Source: Megaustenia siamemsis | Taxonomy: Eukaryota; Mollusca; Gastropoda; Stylommatophora; Ariophantidae | Direction: 5' to 3' | Length of the DNA stretch: 64,000 nucleotides | Assembly (NCBI GenBank): GCA_032433765.1 | Contig: JAVIAB010000073.1 | Location: 67,908,087-67,972,086, forward strand | In this document: piece by piece, positions 19,321 to 31,900 of the stretch | How the letters are laid out: each line of letters starts with the position of its first letter | How positions within the stretch are numbered: the first letter of the stretch is position 1 | Translations under genes and position numbers: made by a program | The notes under the pieces: generated by a model | Told to the model about the DNA's origin: nothing | Seen by the model: the letters and a program-made list of their open reading frames with translations, nothing else | Databases searched by the model: none

Positions 19321-19333
19321 ATTTTGGATGAAA

Positions 19334-20284
19334 AAGTTGGGTGTAAAGATGGCCACATTAAAAAACTAGAGGCTTAGTGGGCGCATAAGTGGTCTTATCA
19401 TCCAGCACAGAGTTGGATTTGTCAGTCACTGGGCGTTGTGGGATATGCAGGGGAGGCGATATAAGAACATATGGACATGTTTAGAGTGCAATGATGATAA
19501 AACACAATCAATTCAATAACTCAACTCAATGAAACAACCGTCCGTTCAAACTCTCTAGTGTCATTCACATGGCTTTGCAGCACAGCTTCTGACTTTCCTT
19601 GGCACTGTGGGAAAGGTGTGCACATTCTTCGCAAGCTTCACCCATTGGAGGAAAGATTTTCTTCAGGAATATGTGCCAATTCACTTACATTTAGCGTATG
19701 ACACATGATGGAAGCACGAATTATATTCATCCTTGCTGAGCACATTGAGAAAATTGTTAAAGCTTTGAGAGATAGACCAGTATAAACCTTTGAAACCAAG
19801 CGTGAATTAGGGGGTCTGTTAGCTGGTTTGACTTCCCTTTTATTTTCACACTCTTGTATTTTTGAAACTCAGTATAGACCAAAGTAAATGATGGTCAGAT
19901 TTACCTGCAGAAGGAATGACTTGCGTTGGGTTAATGTGTGCAAAAATTTGAACTATTGCGTTCACTTACCAGGAAAAAAGAGATTGGCTAGTGTCAAGGC
20001 AAATGAAAAACCCCAATCAGATGTGCTAAACGTACGATATCACAGAGAAAAGTTGGAAGAAGCCGTGCCACGATTCAGGTTTGACCTTAATACAAGAAAC
20101 ACATAGTCAACACCTGGAACAAGCGATCAACTTAAGACAAAAATTACAAAATGTATACTATAAAAAAAATATATACAGATGAATACGTTTTCCAATGTGC
20201 AAAAGGATGACCAGTTGACTAAACTAAACTAATACCTTTCACTGGAAAGCTTTTTTTTAAACAGATCAAGACATGTTTGAGTAC
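19334..20284. other. unassigned intergenic sequence
   Basis: No domain, repeat or splice-supported exon was recognised. Short open frames such as 19888-20106 have no family resemblance. Confidence 0.4.
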
Positions 20285-20630
20285 TAAATTGTTATAATTG
20301 TATCAGTGAAAGAAAAGAAAACAAGCGATGAAGTTTTAAAACAACTAAAAATGAAAAGAGAACTACTAAACACAATTAGAACAAGACAGATGAATTTTTT
20401 GGGGCATGTGAAAAGACATAACAGCCTAATAAAAGTAATATTGGAAGGGAAAATACAAGGTAAAAGAGTCAGAGGCAGACCAAGACTAACATGGACGAGT
20501 AACATCAAAAGATGGACAAGTCAACCTATGATAATCTGCACCATCAAAGCAAGAGACAGAATGGAATGGCGCTCCATGGTAGCCAACCTTCGATGCGCGA
20601 GACGGCACTCAATGATAATGAAGGTATCAG
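20285..20630 (+). pseudogene. LINE C-terminus fragment, family B
   Basis: The frame holds [49 protein letters not shown] and RDRMEWRSMVANLRCA, a complete post-RT tail. The matching copy is at 41400-41745. Confidence 0.88.
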
Positions 20631-20894
20631 TGAACTCACTCGGATTACATGCTAGGCAGACATGCTGCAGCTATGGTCGCAGAAATAAAGTGCATGACAC
20701 ATTATTATCTTGCATAATAAATTCATTTTGACGAAGCAGATTGCTAACTACACAGGATAGGTTTGATTTCTTCAGTGGGTGTAGTGGCGTAGCATGAGGA
20801 AGGCCTTAGGGGCGTTGTTCTGGGCGCAAAATTCGTAGGTGCGCAGAAATTTGAACAAAATAATAATACATAAAAATAACAGGTTGGGGGTAGA

Positions 20895-22600
20895 CTTGCC
20901 TTGCCCCAGCCAAGTGTAGTCAACCCACACATTTCACTTATCACGGTCGTTGCCAACCCACAGCTACCTCCCCCGATCGTTGACAACTCACATACCGAGC
21001 TCTGGCAACCCACAATCTTTGCCTTACCTCGGGCGCTGGCAACTCACCAAATTGCCCTACCTCGGAAACAGACAACCCACATACTTGCCTTGCCCCAGCC
21101 AAGCGTTGTCAACCCACAAACTTGCCTTGCCTCAGCCAAGCGTTGTCAACCCACATACTTGCCTTGCCCCAGCCAAGCGTTGTCAACCCATATACTTGCC
21201 TTGCCCCAGCCAAGCGGTGTCAACCCACATACTAGCCTAACCCCAGCTAAGCGTTGTCAACCCACATACTTGCCTTACTGCAGCCAAGCGGTGCCAACCC
21301 ACATACTTGCCTACCCCAGCTAAGCGTTGTCAACCCACATACTTGCCTTACCCCAGTCAAGTGTTGTCAACCCACATACTTGCCTTACCCCATCTAAGCG
21401 TTGTCAACCCACATACTTGCCTTGTCCCAGCCAAGCGTTGTCAACCCACATACTTGCCTTGTCCCAGCCAAGTGTTGTCAACCCACATACTTGCCTTGTC
21501 CCAGCCAAGTGTTGTCAACCCACATACTTGCCTTGTTCCAGCCAAGTGTTGTCAACCCACATACTTGCCTTACCCCATCTAAGCGTTGTCAACCCACATA
21601 CTTGCCTTTCCCAGCCAAGTGTTGTCAACCCACATACTTGCCTTGTCCCAGCCAAGTGTTGTCAACCCACATACTTGCCTTACCCCATCTAAGCGTTGTC
21701 AACCCACATACTTGCCTTTCCCAGCCAAGTGTTGTCAACCCACATACTTGCCTTGTCCCAGCCAAGTGTTGTCAACCCACATACTTGCCATGTCCCAGCC
21801 AAGCGTTGTCAACCCACATACTTGCCTTACCCTATCTAAGCGTTGTCAACCCACATACTTGCCTGTCCCAGCCAGGCGTTGTCAACCCACATACTTGCCT
21901 TGTCCCGGCCAAGTGTTGTCAACCCACATACTTGACTTGTCCAAGCCAGGCGTTGTCAACCCACATACTTGCCTTGTCCCAGCCAAGTGTTGTCAACCCA
22001 CATACTTGCCTTACCGCAGCCAAGCGGTGCCAACCCACATACTTGCCTTACCCCAGCTAAGCGTTGTCAACCCACATACCTGCCTTGCCCAAAGTCAAGC
22101 GTTGTCAGCCCACATACTTGCCTTGCCCCAGTCAAGCGTTGTCAGCGCACATACTTGTCTTGCCCCAGTCAAGCGTTGTCAACCCATATACTTGTCTTAC
22201 CCCAGTCAAGCGTTGTCAACACACATACTTGTCTTACTCCAGTCAAGCGTTGTCAACCCACATACTTGTCTTGCCCCAGTCAAGCGTTGTCAACCCCACA
22301 TACTTGTCTTGCCCCAGTCAAGCGTTGTCAACCCATATACTTGTCTTACCCCAGTCAAGCGTTGTCAACTCACATACTTGTCTTGCCCCAGTCAAGCGTT
22401 GTCAACTCACATACTTGCCTTACCCCAGTCAAGCGTTGTCAACTCACATACTTGCCTTACCCCAGTCAAGCGTTGTCAACTCACATACTTGTCTTGCCCC
22501 AGTCAAGCGTTGTCAACCCACATACTTGCCTTGCCCCAGTCAAGCGTTGTCAACCCACATACTTGCCTTACCCCGGGCACAAGCAACGCATGTGCTTTCC
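20895..22600. repeat. minisatellite, 37-bp unit, ~45 copies
   Basis: The unit contains gtcaacccacatacttgcct and tgccccagccaagcgtt. The left part uses ccagccaag and the part from about 22090 uses ccagtcaag, so the array has at least two regional subfamilies. Because 37 is not a multiple of three and the unit lacks stops, long open frames (up to 359 codons) occur in every forward frame. No codon bias or start context supports a protein. Confidence 0.97.
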
Positions 22601-22957
22601 TTACAGCGGTCGCTGGCAATCCACGTTATGCCACTGGAAAGCTGCAAGAGTTTGACCAACTTTGATGTGACATTGAGGATATTTGAACTATCAAGGTTCA
22701 ACTGCCAGCCGTTTCTAAAAACTGAAAAGAATCACAACGCACCAGTGATCTTCAATGGTCTAAGAAAGACAGTATTCTCTGACAACACCGTCAACTGAGA
22801 GCGATTTCAATGAAGTTGTCAATGACGTTATTGAAAAAAAAAAATGTTGCACAAACACCGAGGTGATTTTAAATAAATTTGACCTTGATCCTTCCAGCGT
22901 CGCTAGACGTCGCTAGGGCTCATAGTGTTTTTCGCCACCCATCTCTATATTCTGAGG

Positions 22958-23100
22958 GAGATGTTCATCTTATCAAATGGGTCTTTGCCTTTCAAACTTA
23001 CTTCTCCATATACTATCAAATGGGTCTTTGCCTTTCAACCTTACTTCTCCTTATACTATCAAATGGGTCTTTGCCTTTCAACCTTACTTCTCCTTATAAG
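22958..23100. repeat. ~41-bp unit, three tandem copies
   Basis: The phrase tatcaaatgggtctttgcct is repeated three times with tttcaaccttacttctcctt. It precedes a minus-strand LINE copy. Confidence 0.85.
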
Positions 23101-23149
23101 AGTTATTTTCAGTGTCTCTCCGTGTCTTCCTCTTTTTCTGTATTCTGAT

Positions 23150-24230
23150 GTTTCTCAATAAAAGCCTATTTTAAAATTCTGTTGTTGTCTCTTCTCAATC
23201 AATGTCCAACATATGACCCTCTTCTCTCCCTAATTATAGATGAGATCGTTGGTTGCATGAACGATTCTTTTATCTCTATATTAATCTTGAATTCATTCCA
23301 TTGTACACAGAGCATCATCTATACGCATTTGTCTTCAGAGGCATTTAGTTTTTTCTCAACATCTTTTGTTGTTTCCAGTTTTCACACGCATATTAAGGGT
23401 TGATAGTACATTTCAGTTGAATATTTTAATTTTATTTTTCCTGCTTAGGATTGTTGGTTTCCATGTTTTATGAAGATTTTTTTTAAATTTGCTGCTGCTT
23501 TTACTATCTTGCTTCTGATATCTTTTTTTTGTTTTTGTTTCACCTGCTAGATCTATATTATTACCAAGCTATACACAGTGGTCTACCTTTTCCAGTGTCT
23601 GACTGTTTAGACATTGACTGCCTTAGTGTGTTCTTGTTTGTCATTATTCTTGTTTTATCCCTGTTGATTTCAAGTCCTATTCTTTCCGCCTTAGATGATA
23701 GGGTATCTGAGATATTTTGTATCTTCTTGCTGCTGTCACTGTGGAGCATAATATCATCTGCAAAATAAAAAAACTAGTTCTTGTTGTGCCATTTAATACC
23801 ATTATTACCGAACCAACATTTACTCATTATGTAATCAATGTTTATTTAAACAAAAAATAAAGGTGATTGTAAACATCCCTGCTTTATTCCCCTTTCAATC
23901 CGAAATCAATCTCTCATTCCCTCCTCTATGAGAACTGCACAAGTATAGCCTTCATATACATTTATTGTTTTATCTTTATGTTCTTCTAGTATTATCCTTA
24001 GAATGACTATTTGATCAAGAAGGCTTCTCCCATTCCTGAATCCTGCTTGTTTTTCGCGCATATTATCTGTAGCATCTTTTATTCTGTTCAACATGAGTCT
24101 ACAGGAAACTTTGGAGGCAACTGATAAAAGAGTTATTTCTCTCCAGTTATTGAAATCTATAATATTTTTCTTTCAGGTAATTTGATAATGATCGCCTTCT
24201 TTCAGTTTGTAGGAACTTCGTTCATTGAGT
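23150..24230 (-). mobile_element. LINE family A-like, RT to C-terminus, decayed
   Basis: On the minus strand RT-region codons MLNRIKDATDNMREKQAGFR and GRSLLDQIVILRIILEEHKD are followed downstream by a segment with GLEINRDKTRIMTNKN and then the family A tail. Stops are frequent. The closest RT relative is the copy at 47260-48300. Confidence 0.85.
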
Positions 24231-25250
24231 TCCGTCTCCGCATCGAAGGTTGGCTACCATGGAGCGCCATTCTGTCTCTTGCTTTGATGGTGCAGGTTGT
24301 CATAGGCTGACTTGTCCATCTTTAGATGTTTCTCGTTCATGTTAGTTTTGGTCTGCCTCTTCCTCTTTTACCTGGTATTTTCTCTCCCAAGATCACTTTT
24401 AGTAAGCTGCTGTGTCATTTTATGTTTTATTTGTTTTTGTGCTAGTATATTTTTTCATGGCATTAAAATTACTTTTTGCCGTTCCTATTCTTGTGTTTAT
24501 TTAAGTTTTACATTTTCCATCACAGGTTATTGTCCATGGTAGTTGTAGATCTGTACTCTCTTCAGGTCTATTTTTTCAACTTTGAGATCCACTTGTAGGT
24601 TTTATGTATTTTCTTTGTTTATGATCATAGTTTTAGTCTTCTTGATATTCATATCTAATCCATATTTTTTGCTTGTCATGTTTTTGTTGTCATTTCATTA
24701 AGTAATTGTTGTAGATCTTTAGGATTTTCTGCTAGTAATACAGTACCACAGCATATCTTAGGTTATTGAATGTCTTTCCATTAATTTTTAGGCCTGACCT
24801 CTCTGATGTTTTTAAAGATTTGCTCAGTGTATAGAGTGAACAAGCTTGGTGCATCCCTGTCTTACTCCTCTTTTTATATCATCAGGTGTAGATTTCTCAT
24901 TGTTATATTTTGTTATTGCTGTATGCTCCCAGTATAAATAACATATTAGTCGTATGTCCGTGTCAACCAGATGTATATCTTTTAGGCAGTCTATAAGTTG
25001 TTTATGGTGTATTATATCAAAAGTTTTGGTGTAGTCTACGAAGCAGGCTTATATTGGTTTGTTTACTTCTATGTACTTTTCATTAAATTCCTCATACAGA
25101 ATATGACGTCTTTTGTCCCACTGTTTTTCCTAAATCCAAATTGTTGTTCTTCTAATTCAATATTGATTTTATTCTGAATCCTTCCTTGGATAACTTTTAG
25201 CAAGATTTTTGTTACTTGGCTCATTAGACTTATTGTTCTAAAATGTAGGA
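24230..25250 (-). mobile_element. LINE family B, RT to C-terminus, decayed
   Basis: The minus-strand order is RT region (decayed YADDTVL-like at about 24740), connection region, then the tail with GRPK-like and [12 protein letters not shown] codons ending near 24235. The junction with the family A copy near 24230 shows that one element inserted into or beside the other. Confidence 0.75.
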
Positions 25251-25499
25251 ACTAAATTTGAGTATACTGGCAGAAATATGTTTTACTTATAATGCATTGG
25301 TATATTCTTATACTTCCCTCTCTCTCTTCCTCTCTCCCTCTCATTCTATTTCTCCAGGAGTATTTGCTCATGCCACGTCTCTTATTTCCTGTCACAAGGT
25401 TGAATCTTGCAGCCCTCTCGAGTTCCTTCAGACTTTTGTGTGTCTTTAGTTGGGCTAATGTCTATATTGGTGCAGAAATAAGAGAAACAACAAAAGCAT

Positions 25500-25830
25500 A
25501 CTAAAATATCAACTGTAATCCAGAAAGAAGATGATCATATGTTGGCTATGTGATGAGAAGAATTTCAATAGAACAAGAGAATTTCAAAACAGGCCCTCAA
25601 ATGAGAAACAGAGAGAAAGAAAAAGGCCGACCTAGAGAAACACTAAAAAGATCACCGAGTCGAGAGGAAACAACAGCAGGCAGCAGCTCCTTCGCCAAGA
25701 TTGAGAAACTTTCCCAGAACAGTCGTGTGGCGAGATCCGGGGCCTGTGCGAGGTCTGATGCTTGATGGTCTGACACAAAAATGTATGTCCTATGTGATAT
25801 CTTTGGCTCGAAAGGACAATAGACAGACAG
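25500..25830 (+). pseudogene. LINE family A tail with 3' end and ATAG-like repeat
   Basis: RPRETLKRSPSREETTAGSS with a downstream ggctcgaaaggacaatagac terminus, then cagacaga/tagatgggtggg microsatellite drift. The upstream part (WSYVGYVMRR-like) is decayed. Confidence 0.8.
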
Positions 25831-26129
25831 ACAGATAGACAGATGGGCAGATAGATAGATGGGTGGGTGGTTGGTGGGTAGGTAGATTGGCAAAGTTAGA
25901 CGTATTACATCAGTATGGGTGTTACTCTCTTGAACATGTGCCAGGGTCCCTCCTCCGCAGCGACATTAATCGACGTAGGTTATTCCTGAGCAGGGAAGTG
26001 GCTGAGAGTCTGCAGTGGCCTGTCCTTAAAAGGGAAATAATTGTCCGGCCCTGACTTAGTAGCCAATATATGGGATCCTACTTGTCGTGTATCTGTAACC
26101 CTTAGTTCACAGCTTGTTTTGTTTCGTTT

Positions 26130-26600
26130 TGTGCGATGGGGGACTGGTTGGTCTTGAGGCCGGCCTCGAGACAGACAGGTTGTGGGTTCAAATCCCGGTT
26201 GCACCAGCTGGGATTTTTATTTATGATTTCTCTCTGCGGCAACCACCCTGGTCTAAGCAGCGAGGCCTGGCTTGAAACGTCAATTACTCATCGACGGAAA
26301 ATATGAGTACCTCCGAAGTCGGAGTTATTTGCCTATGCGGCGAGGGGCCCCTCTGCACACGACTGCCAGGGTAAAATGGATTAACACACAAAATTCAGTT
26401 CCAAGTCTCTAGGAACTTCGTCAGAGGTCAAAAGCAGGCGAACGAAAAAAAAAAACCAGAATGGCATTTTTTGGTGGATTGTGGCAGGAAAACCAATGGT
26501 AATGGACCGGGTTACGGGTGCCAACAGTCTACGGAATGCCACTGATGAGGCGCAACGGCTCTAAACTTTTCAACAACGCGCTTACAAACTTGCTAATAAA
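26130..26600 (+). mobile_element. tRNA-derived SINE, second family (T)
   Basis: The plus-strand head has an A-box-like GGTTGGTCTTGAGGCC (26146-26161) and a B box GGTTCAAATCC (26185-26195) followed by a CCGGTTGCACC-like stem end. A body follows with caaccaccctggtctaagca and an A run at about 26445. It shares no body with family S. The right boundary is uncertain and no target duplication was found. Confidence 0.65.
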
Positions 26601-27429
26601 ACAGACAGAAGACCCTTGAGTCTCTCCAGTGTGCTAGGACATTGACTATAAAACGACAAGTGGTTACCGTGATGACCACATCAATCTTCTTCAAACTCAC
26701 TTCTCCAGGAGTGTCAACAGTAAGTGGCGTAGAGTAATTAAAGGGGTTTGAGGGTTGGTTGTCCCGCCGTCAAATGGATGAAGCTTTACACAAACGATAA
26801 GAAAAAAAAATAATAGATCAACAACAATAGTAGGCTTGGAGGGCGCAATACTTGTTTTGCCATGGGCAACGGTGACAAGCACCAAAATATTTAGATCAAT
26901 TAGATTTAGACAATCGTGACACATGTTTAATCTCATGCTGATGATTACATTCGGTTTGGCATGAAAGTCGTCCTTTAGCTTAGATGGGCATATTGTTTCC
27001 ACGTGGTAATAATGTGCCTCACTCTTATATGTAGTTTCCATCTGTGTGTGGCTGCCACGTAATATGTGCATTGACATGAATGCCTATGTGTATAGAAGTG
27101 GCTTGTGTGTATAGATGTGGATTGTGTTTACAGATGTTCGCGCACTGTAATAGTGTATGTATTGGTGAATTAATACATATACACTTAGTATATATTTCTC
27201 GACACTCTTTCTGGGACTAGACTTTCTCGCTTAGAGAAGCTGTCACAGAGATTAATATGTATTTGATTCCCCTATTTAGTTTATTGTTATTCTAATATGT
27301 AATCTACTTATTTATTTCTCTAGCTTTTGTTTGTGTTTCTCGCAGACGGCGTGTACTGGGCCACAACGTCGAGTTGTTTTGTGTCGTTTATTATTTACGC
27401 GATGCTGCAGCCTTACGCTGTCTCCATTT

Positions 27430-28025
27430 CGTACCAACCCACATATTTGCACTACTCAGGACATTGACAACCCACATATTTGCCCTACTCAGGACATTGA
27501 CAACCCACATATTTACCCTACTCAAGACATTGACAACCCACATATTTGCCCTACTCAGAACATTGACAACCCACATATTTGCCCTACTCAGGACATTGAC
27601 AACCCACATATTGCACTACTCAGGACATGACAACCCACATATTTGCCCTACTCAGGACATTGACAACCCAATATTTGCCCTACTCAGGACATTGACAACC
27701 CACATATTTGCCCCTACTCAGGACATTGACAACCCACATATTTACCCTACTCAAGACATTGACAACCCACATATTTACCCTACTCAAGACAGTGGGAAAC
27801 CCACATATTTACCCTACTCAAGACATGACAACCCACATATTTGCCTATCAAGACATGACAACCCACATATTTGCCCTACTCAGGCCATTGACAACCACAT
27901 AACCCTACTCAAGACATTGACAACCAACATATTTACCCTACTCAAGACATTGACAACCCACATATTTACCCTACTCAAGACATGACAACCACATATTTGC
28001 CCTTTCAGGACATTGACAACCCACG
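27430..28025. repeat. minisatellite, 33-bp unit, ~18 copies
   Basis: The unit is built on acattgacaacccacatatt then tgccctactcagg. The core caacccacatayttgccyt is shared with the 37-bp array at 21 kb. Units with single deletions (for example missing a t in acattgac) shift frames, so the overlapping open frames are not genes. Confidence 0.96.
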
Positions 28026-28283
28026 TGTAAGCGAGTGGGTCTCCACATGAGCCGATAAATGAACGCTATCACTTACAATAGCTCATATTCTGGTAGTCAG
28101 TAGCTTTTTTGGTGCAGGCGCTATTTAGCGCGTCTTGGTCAAGCAGTTGACACTGATGCGGCCGAAAACACAAATAGTGCAATTTTTAAAATGGAAATGT
28201 ATTCCAATATAATTTATAAGACATAACTTGAGGTTAATGGTGTTTTCACAAGAACGCTAAAACCACAAGTCAACAACATAACA

Positions 28284-28440
28284 TAATCATCATCATCATG
28301 TGCCATAACCGGTTGGCGTAGGTGATTATGTCCCTCCACAATCTTCTATCTACAGTGCATCGTATCAGTTCTGTTATTGACTGTTGTCCATGCCATGACA
28401 CCAAGCTATCCAGTATTTTCTCTCTTTGTCGTACGCGATA
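28284..28440 (-). pseudogene. LINE family C 3' terminus
   Basis: On the minus strand the last ~45 codons of family C (DSLVSWHGQQSITELIRCTV) run through RRLWRDIITYANRLWH to a gat-repeat tail. It is 5' truncated. Confidence 0.85.
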
Positions 28441-28805
28441 ACATAATACAATGTCAGATTATCAAATAGGCGGAGTAGGACACGGGGATCCTTAAGGGGC
28501 ACCACAACAATGGGTAAAATAATATTGATTAACATTGAAATACAATGCGATTTGCAAGAGGGACTCGACCCGTCTATGGACTTCCACAGGGTTTCACCAG
28601 AAACCACAACTATATGACAGTGTGAATGATGCGCTCATGTTTTATTCATAACCAACTGCAACAAATGAGGGCGAACGTACCTGGTGGTGCACACTCAAAA
28701 TGTTGCCGTATTCGAATACAGAATTTCAGTTCAAATTGTTTGCATCACTGCCGAGGGCGTCGCGAGGAAGCTGCAGCCGAGTGTCGTTCTACAACAGGCT
28801 CTCTC

Positions 28806-28813
28806 TATATAAG
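28806..28813 (+). promoter_or_regulatory. candidate TATA box of the membrane-protein gene
   Basis: TATATAAG lies about 62 bp upstream of the chosen ATG at 28875, giving a predicted start of transcription near 28836-28845 and a very short 5' UTR. The position fits, but an upstream non-coding exon cannot be excluded. Confidence 0.45.
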
Positions 28814-28874
28814 TTATAGTCGCAAACTATAGGTCTACATTAGATTGGTAAAAGAATTATTTGCACTTCCAAAA

Positions 28875-28937
28875 ATGGAAGATTACTTAAAGAACGTGCA
28901 GTCTCATGTAAGGAAATGGCTCCCGAAAAACGAAAAG
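28875..28937 (+). CDS. membrane-protein gene exon 1
   Basis: MEDYLKNVQSHVRKWLPKNEK, 21 codons, phase 0, donor GTAAAA. The ATG has a purine-rich context (aaaaatgg). This hydrophilic cytosolic-type leader joins in frame to the acidic/aromatic start of exon 2. Confidence 0.75.
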
Positions 28938-31900
28938 GTAAAAATTAAAAATGAGAACTAGAATTTAGAATAAAAAACTGACACTAATGTATTGTAATGT
29001 GACTAATCTTACTTAGTTAGTGAAAGTGAAGTCTTACTTAAGTCTAATCATCATTTAACTTAATAATTTAAGTTAAGTATTATATTATAATCTTTATTAT
29101 TTTTTAAAAATATAATCACAGTTTGTATTGTTCCGTTTAAATTTAGTGTGTTACAGAAGTTACAGTTATGAAGACCAGATTTAGTATAGTATAGTTAAGT
29201 AAGTGTATTATGAGTGTATAGTCTTGAATTCTTAGCGACAATGACAATACTAAAATACTTTTATACTGCTATATTTATTTATACTATTTACTACTACTAC
29301 TTCACTAATGCTATAATATAAGTATCTGGCAAAAGGCAAAAGTAAAAGCAACATACAAAGAACTAGTAGCCTCTGTAAGTCATAGTTGACAATGGACTTT
29401 TCAGCACCCATAGAAATCAATGTTATTTTTCTTTTCTTTCACAGTGTATTTTCTTTTTTTCCTATAAATCTGCTTCTTATTTGAGTTTGAGCTTTAGAGA
29501 GTGTTTCCAAAGATTGCTGTCTGCAGCTATTTCTTCCCAGGCTGCATGATGATGGTTTATGTTCAGAGTCTTCATGTCACGTTTACACACTTTTACAAAT
29601 CAAAGTTTTGGGCACCCCCTAGTAAGTTCTTTTCCCATCTGTGTGTTCCATATCTGGCCCACACTATGCTTGTCTTATTCTGCTGCCTTCTGCCAGGATG
29701 TCTTTTACCTCTCTTTACTTTCTATCTGTAGTCCACTACATAGCAGTTCTTGTGAATCTCTCCTGGTCATCATAAGACATGTCAAAACCCATTGTCTCCT
29801 TATTGTCACTGTGTGTAATTATTAAGTATACTCTGATAAAGAATTGAACAACATAAGTTTCTATAATGTGATGCTACATTAACTGTGCTAAACTCTTATT
29901 TTCAGGAGCTGGAATGGTGGATAACATTTCGTCACCCAGAAGACATCCTTAAAAAGCATGCGACTTTCCTGTACCTTGAAATTGTCCTCTACATTATTGG
30001 TTTTCTCACATTTTGCCATGGTATAGTTTTCCTGTTTGTTTACAGAATAATCTACATTTCCTAGACTAGCTCTAGAATTGATAAGATAACAGATTGACTG
30101 CAGCATATAATTACTTGAAGTTAATGTAATTATAGCAACTCACATGTTTGTAGAGTAACACATGAAATCTGTTGAATTAAAAGTTTTACAAATTGTCAGT
30201 ATTTCTATTCTATTCTATTGACCTTCGAGCCGTAACCGGCCCATAGGGCGTAGACCAAGATACACCTTCTCCTATATGAATTTTTGTTCTAGCAGTTTTC
30301 TTTTAAAGATATTTTATCAAATCTCGCCATCTGTCTCTGTTCTGTGCAAGCAGTTCTATCTCATTGAGGGAGCGATTCCTGCTGCTCTTGCCTCTCTCAT
30401 CAATGTTCTTCTCAGTGTCTCCCTGGGTCTTCCTCTTTTTCTTTTACCTGTTGTTTCCCATATGAGGGCTTGCTTTGCTATTCGATTATTATCTCTTCTC
30501 ATCACATGTCCAACATATGACCATCGTCTTTTCTTTATTACTGAAGATATTAGTGGTTGATTGGCGATTTCTCTAATTTCCTCGTTTGTTTTGAATTCGT
30601 TCCATTCTATACCAAGTATTTTCCTTAGACATTTATTTTCGAATGCGTTCAACTTTGTTTCTATATCTCTTGTTGTTTTCCAGCTTTCACACGCATACGT
30701 AAGGGTTGATAGTACATTTGATTTGAATAGCCTAAGTTTTGTGTTTGTGCTAATGAGTTTTGATTTCCACAACTTTCAAGGCTTCTGAAAGACATTGCTG
30801 CTTTAGCCAGTCTGATTCTAATTTCTTTGCTCGTATCCCCTTCTCGATCAATGTGACTTCCAAGATAGATAAAGTGATCGATCTCTTCTACTGGTTTGTT
30901 TTCCATGTATATTTTGTCACTTGTGGAATTAAACTTTTCATGACTTTAGTCTTTTCATGATTGACCTCAAGCCCAATTTTGCTGGCTATTGATGATAGTT
31001 CATTTGTGTTTTCCTGCATCGTTTTTATCTGACTGCTGATGAGAACTATGTCATCAGCAAAGTCGAGGTCCTCCAAATGGTCTCCTTGTATCCATTTGAT
31101 GCCTTTATTACCAGTGCAGCATTTCTTCATTATGAAGTCCATAACAATTCCAAATAACAAGGGCGATAAAATACATCCTTGTTTAACCCCAGTTTCTATT
31201 GGGAAACATTCGCTCAGTCCTTCCTCTGTTCGAACTGCACATGTGTAACCATCATACATGTCTTTGATAATATTTATGATTTTTGATGGTAAACCATATT
31301 GCTTCAGAATTTTCCTCAAAGAATCTCTATGAATACTATCAAATGCTTTTTTGAAGTCGATGAAGTTAAGTACAAAGGTTTTTGCTTTCAATGTGTTCCT
31401 CCAATATAAGTCGTAGAGTGAAAATGTGGTCAAGCCAGCTTCTCCCTTTTCTAAACCCAGCCTGTTCTTCACGCATTACTGTATCTATTGAATCCTTTAT
31501 TCTATTTAGGATGATTTTACAGAATAACTTTGAGGCAACTGACAAAAGTGTCAGTATTTACTACCTAGTTTTTTCATATTTTAGTTTCTCTAACTAAATT
31601 TGATTTTAACAATTGAATGAAACTATTAAAAAGAAAGTAAAAATTGTTTGTAGGAAGGAATTTATAATTTTGCCACCCAAATTTACCAATTAATTAATCT
31701 TTTTTTTTTCATTATTCACTGATAGTATGATAGTGTCCACAACCTTGTGAGATAAGATATCATCAAATAGCATCAAGCCTGCCGGTTTAGATTATTGCAA
31801 TGGTCTCTATTTAGAACATCCTCATACTCTTTTTAGCTGATCAAAATGTTCTCAAAATTCTTCTGTAAAAATAATCTGTGACACTCATCAAGGCCTGTTA

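Noticed and set aside
20901..22798. Long open frames across the 37-bp array as a repetitive secreted or structural protein
   Set aside because: All three forward frames are open because the unit length is not a multiple of three and the unit lacks stops. There is no signal peptide, splice support or frame preference.
27331..27985. Open frames of 203 and 99 codons in the 33-bp array
   Set aside because: Same cause; single-base unit variants shift between frames with no selection visible.
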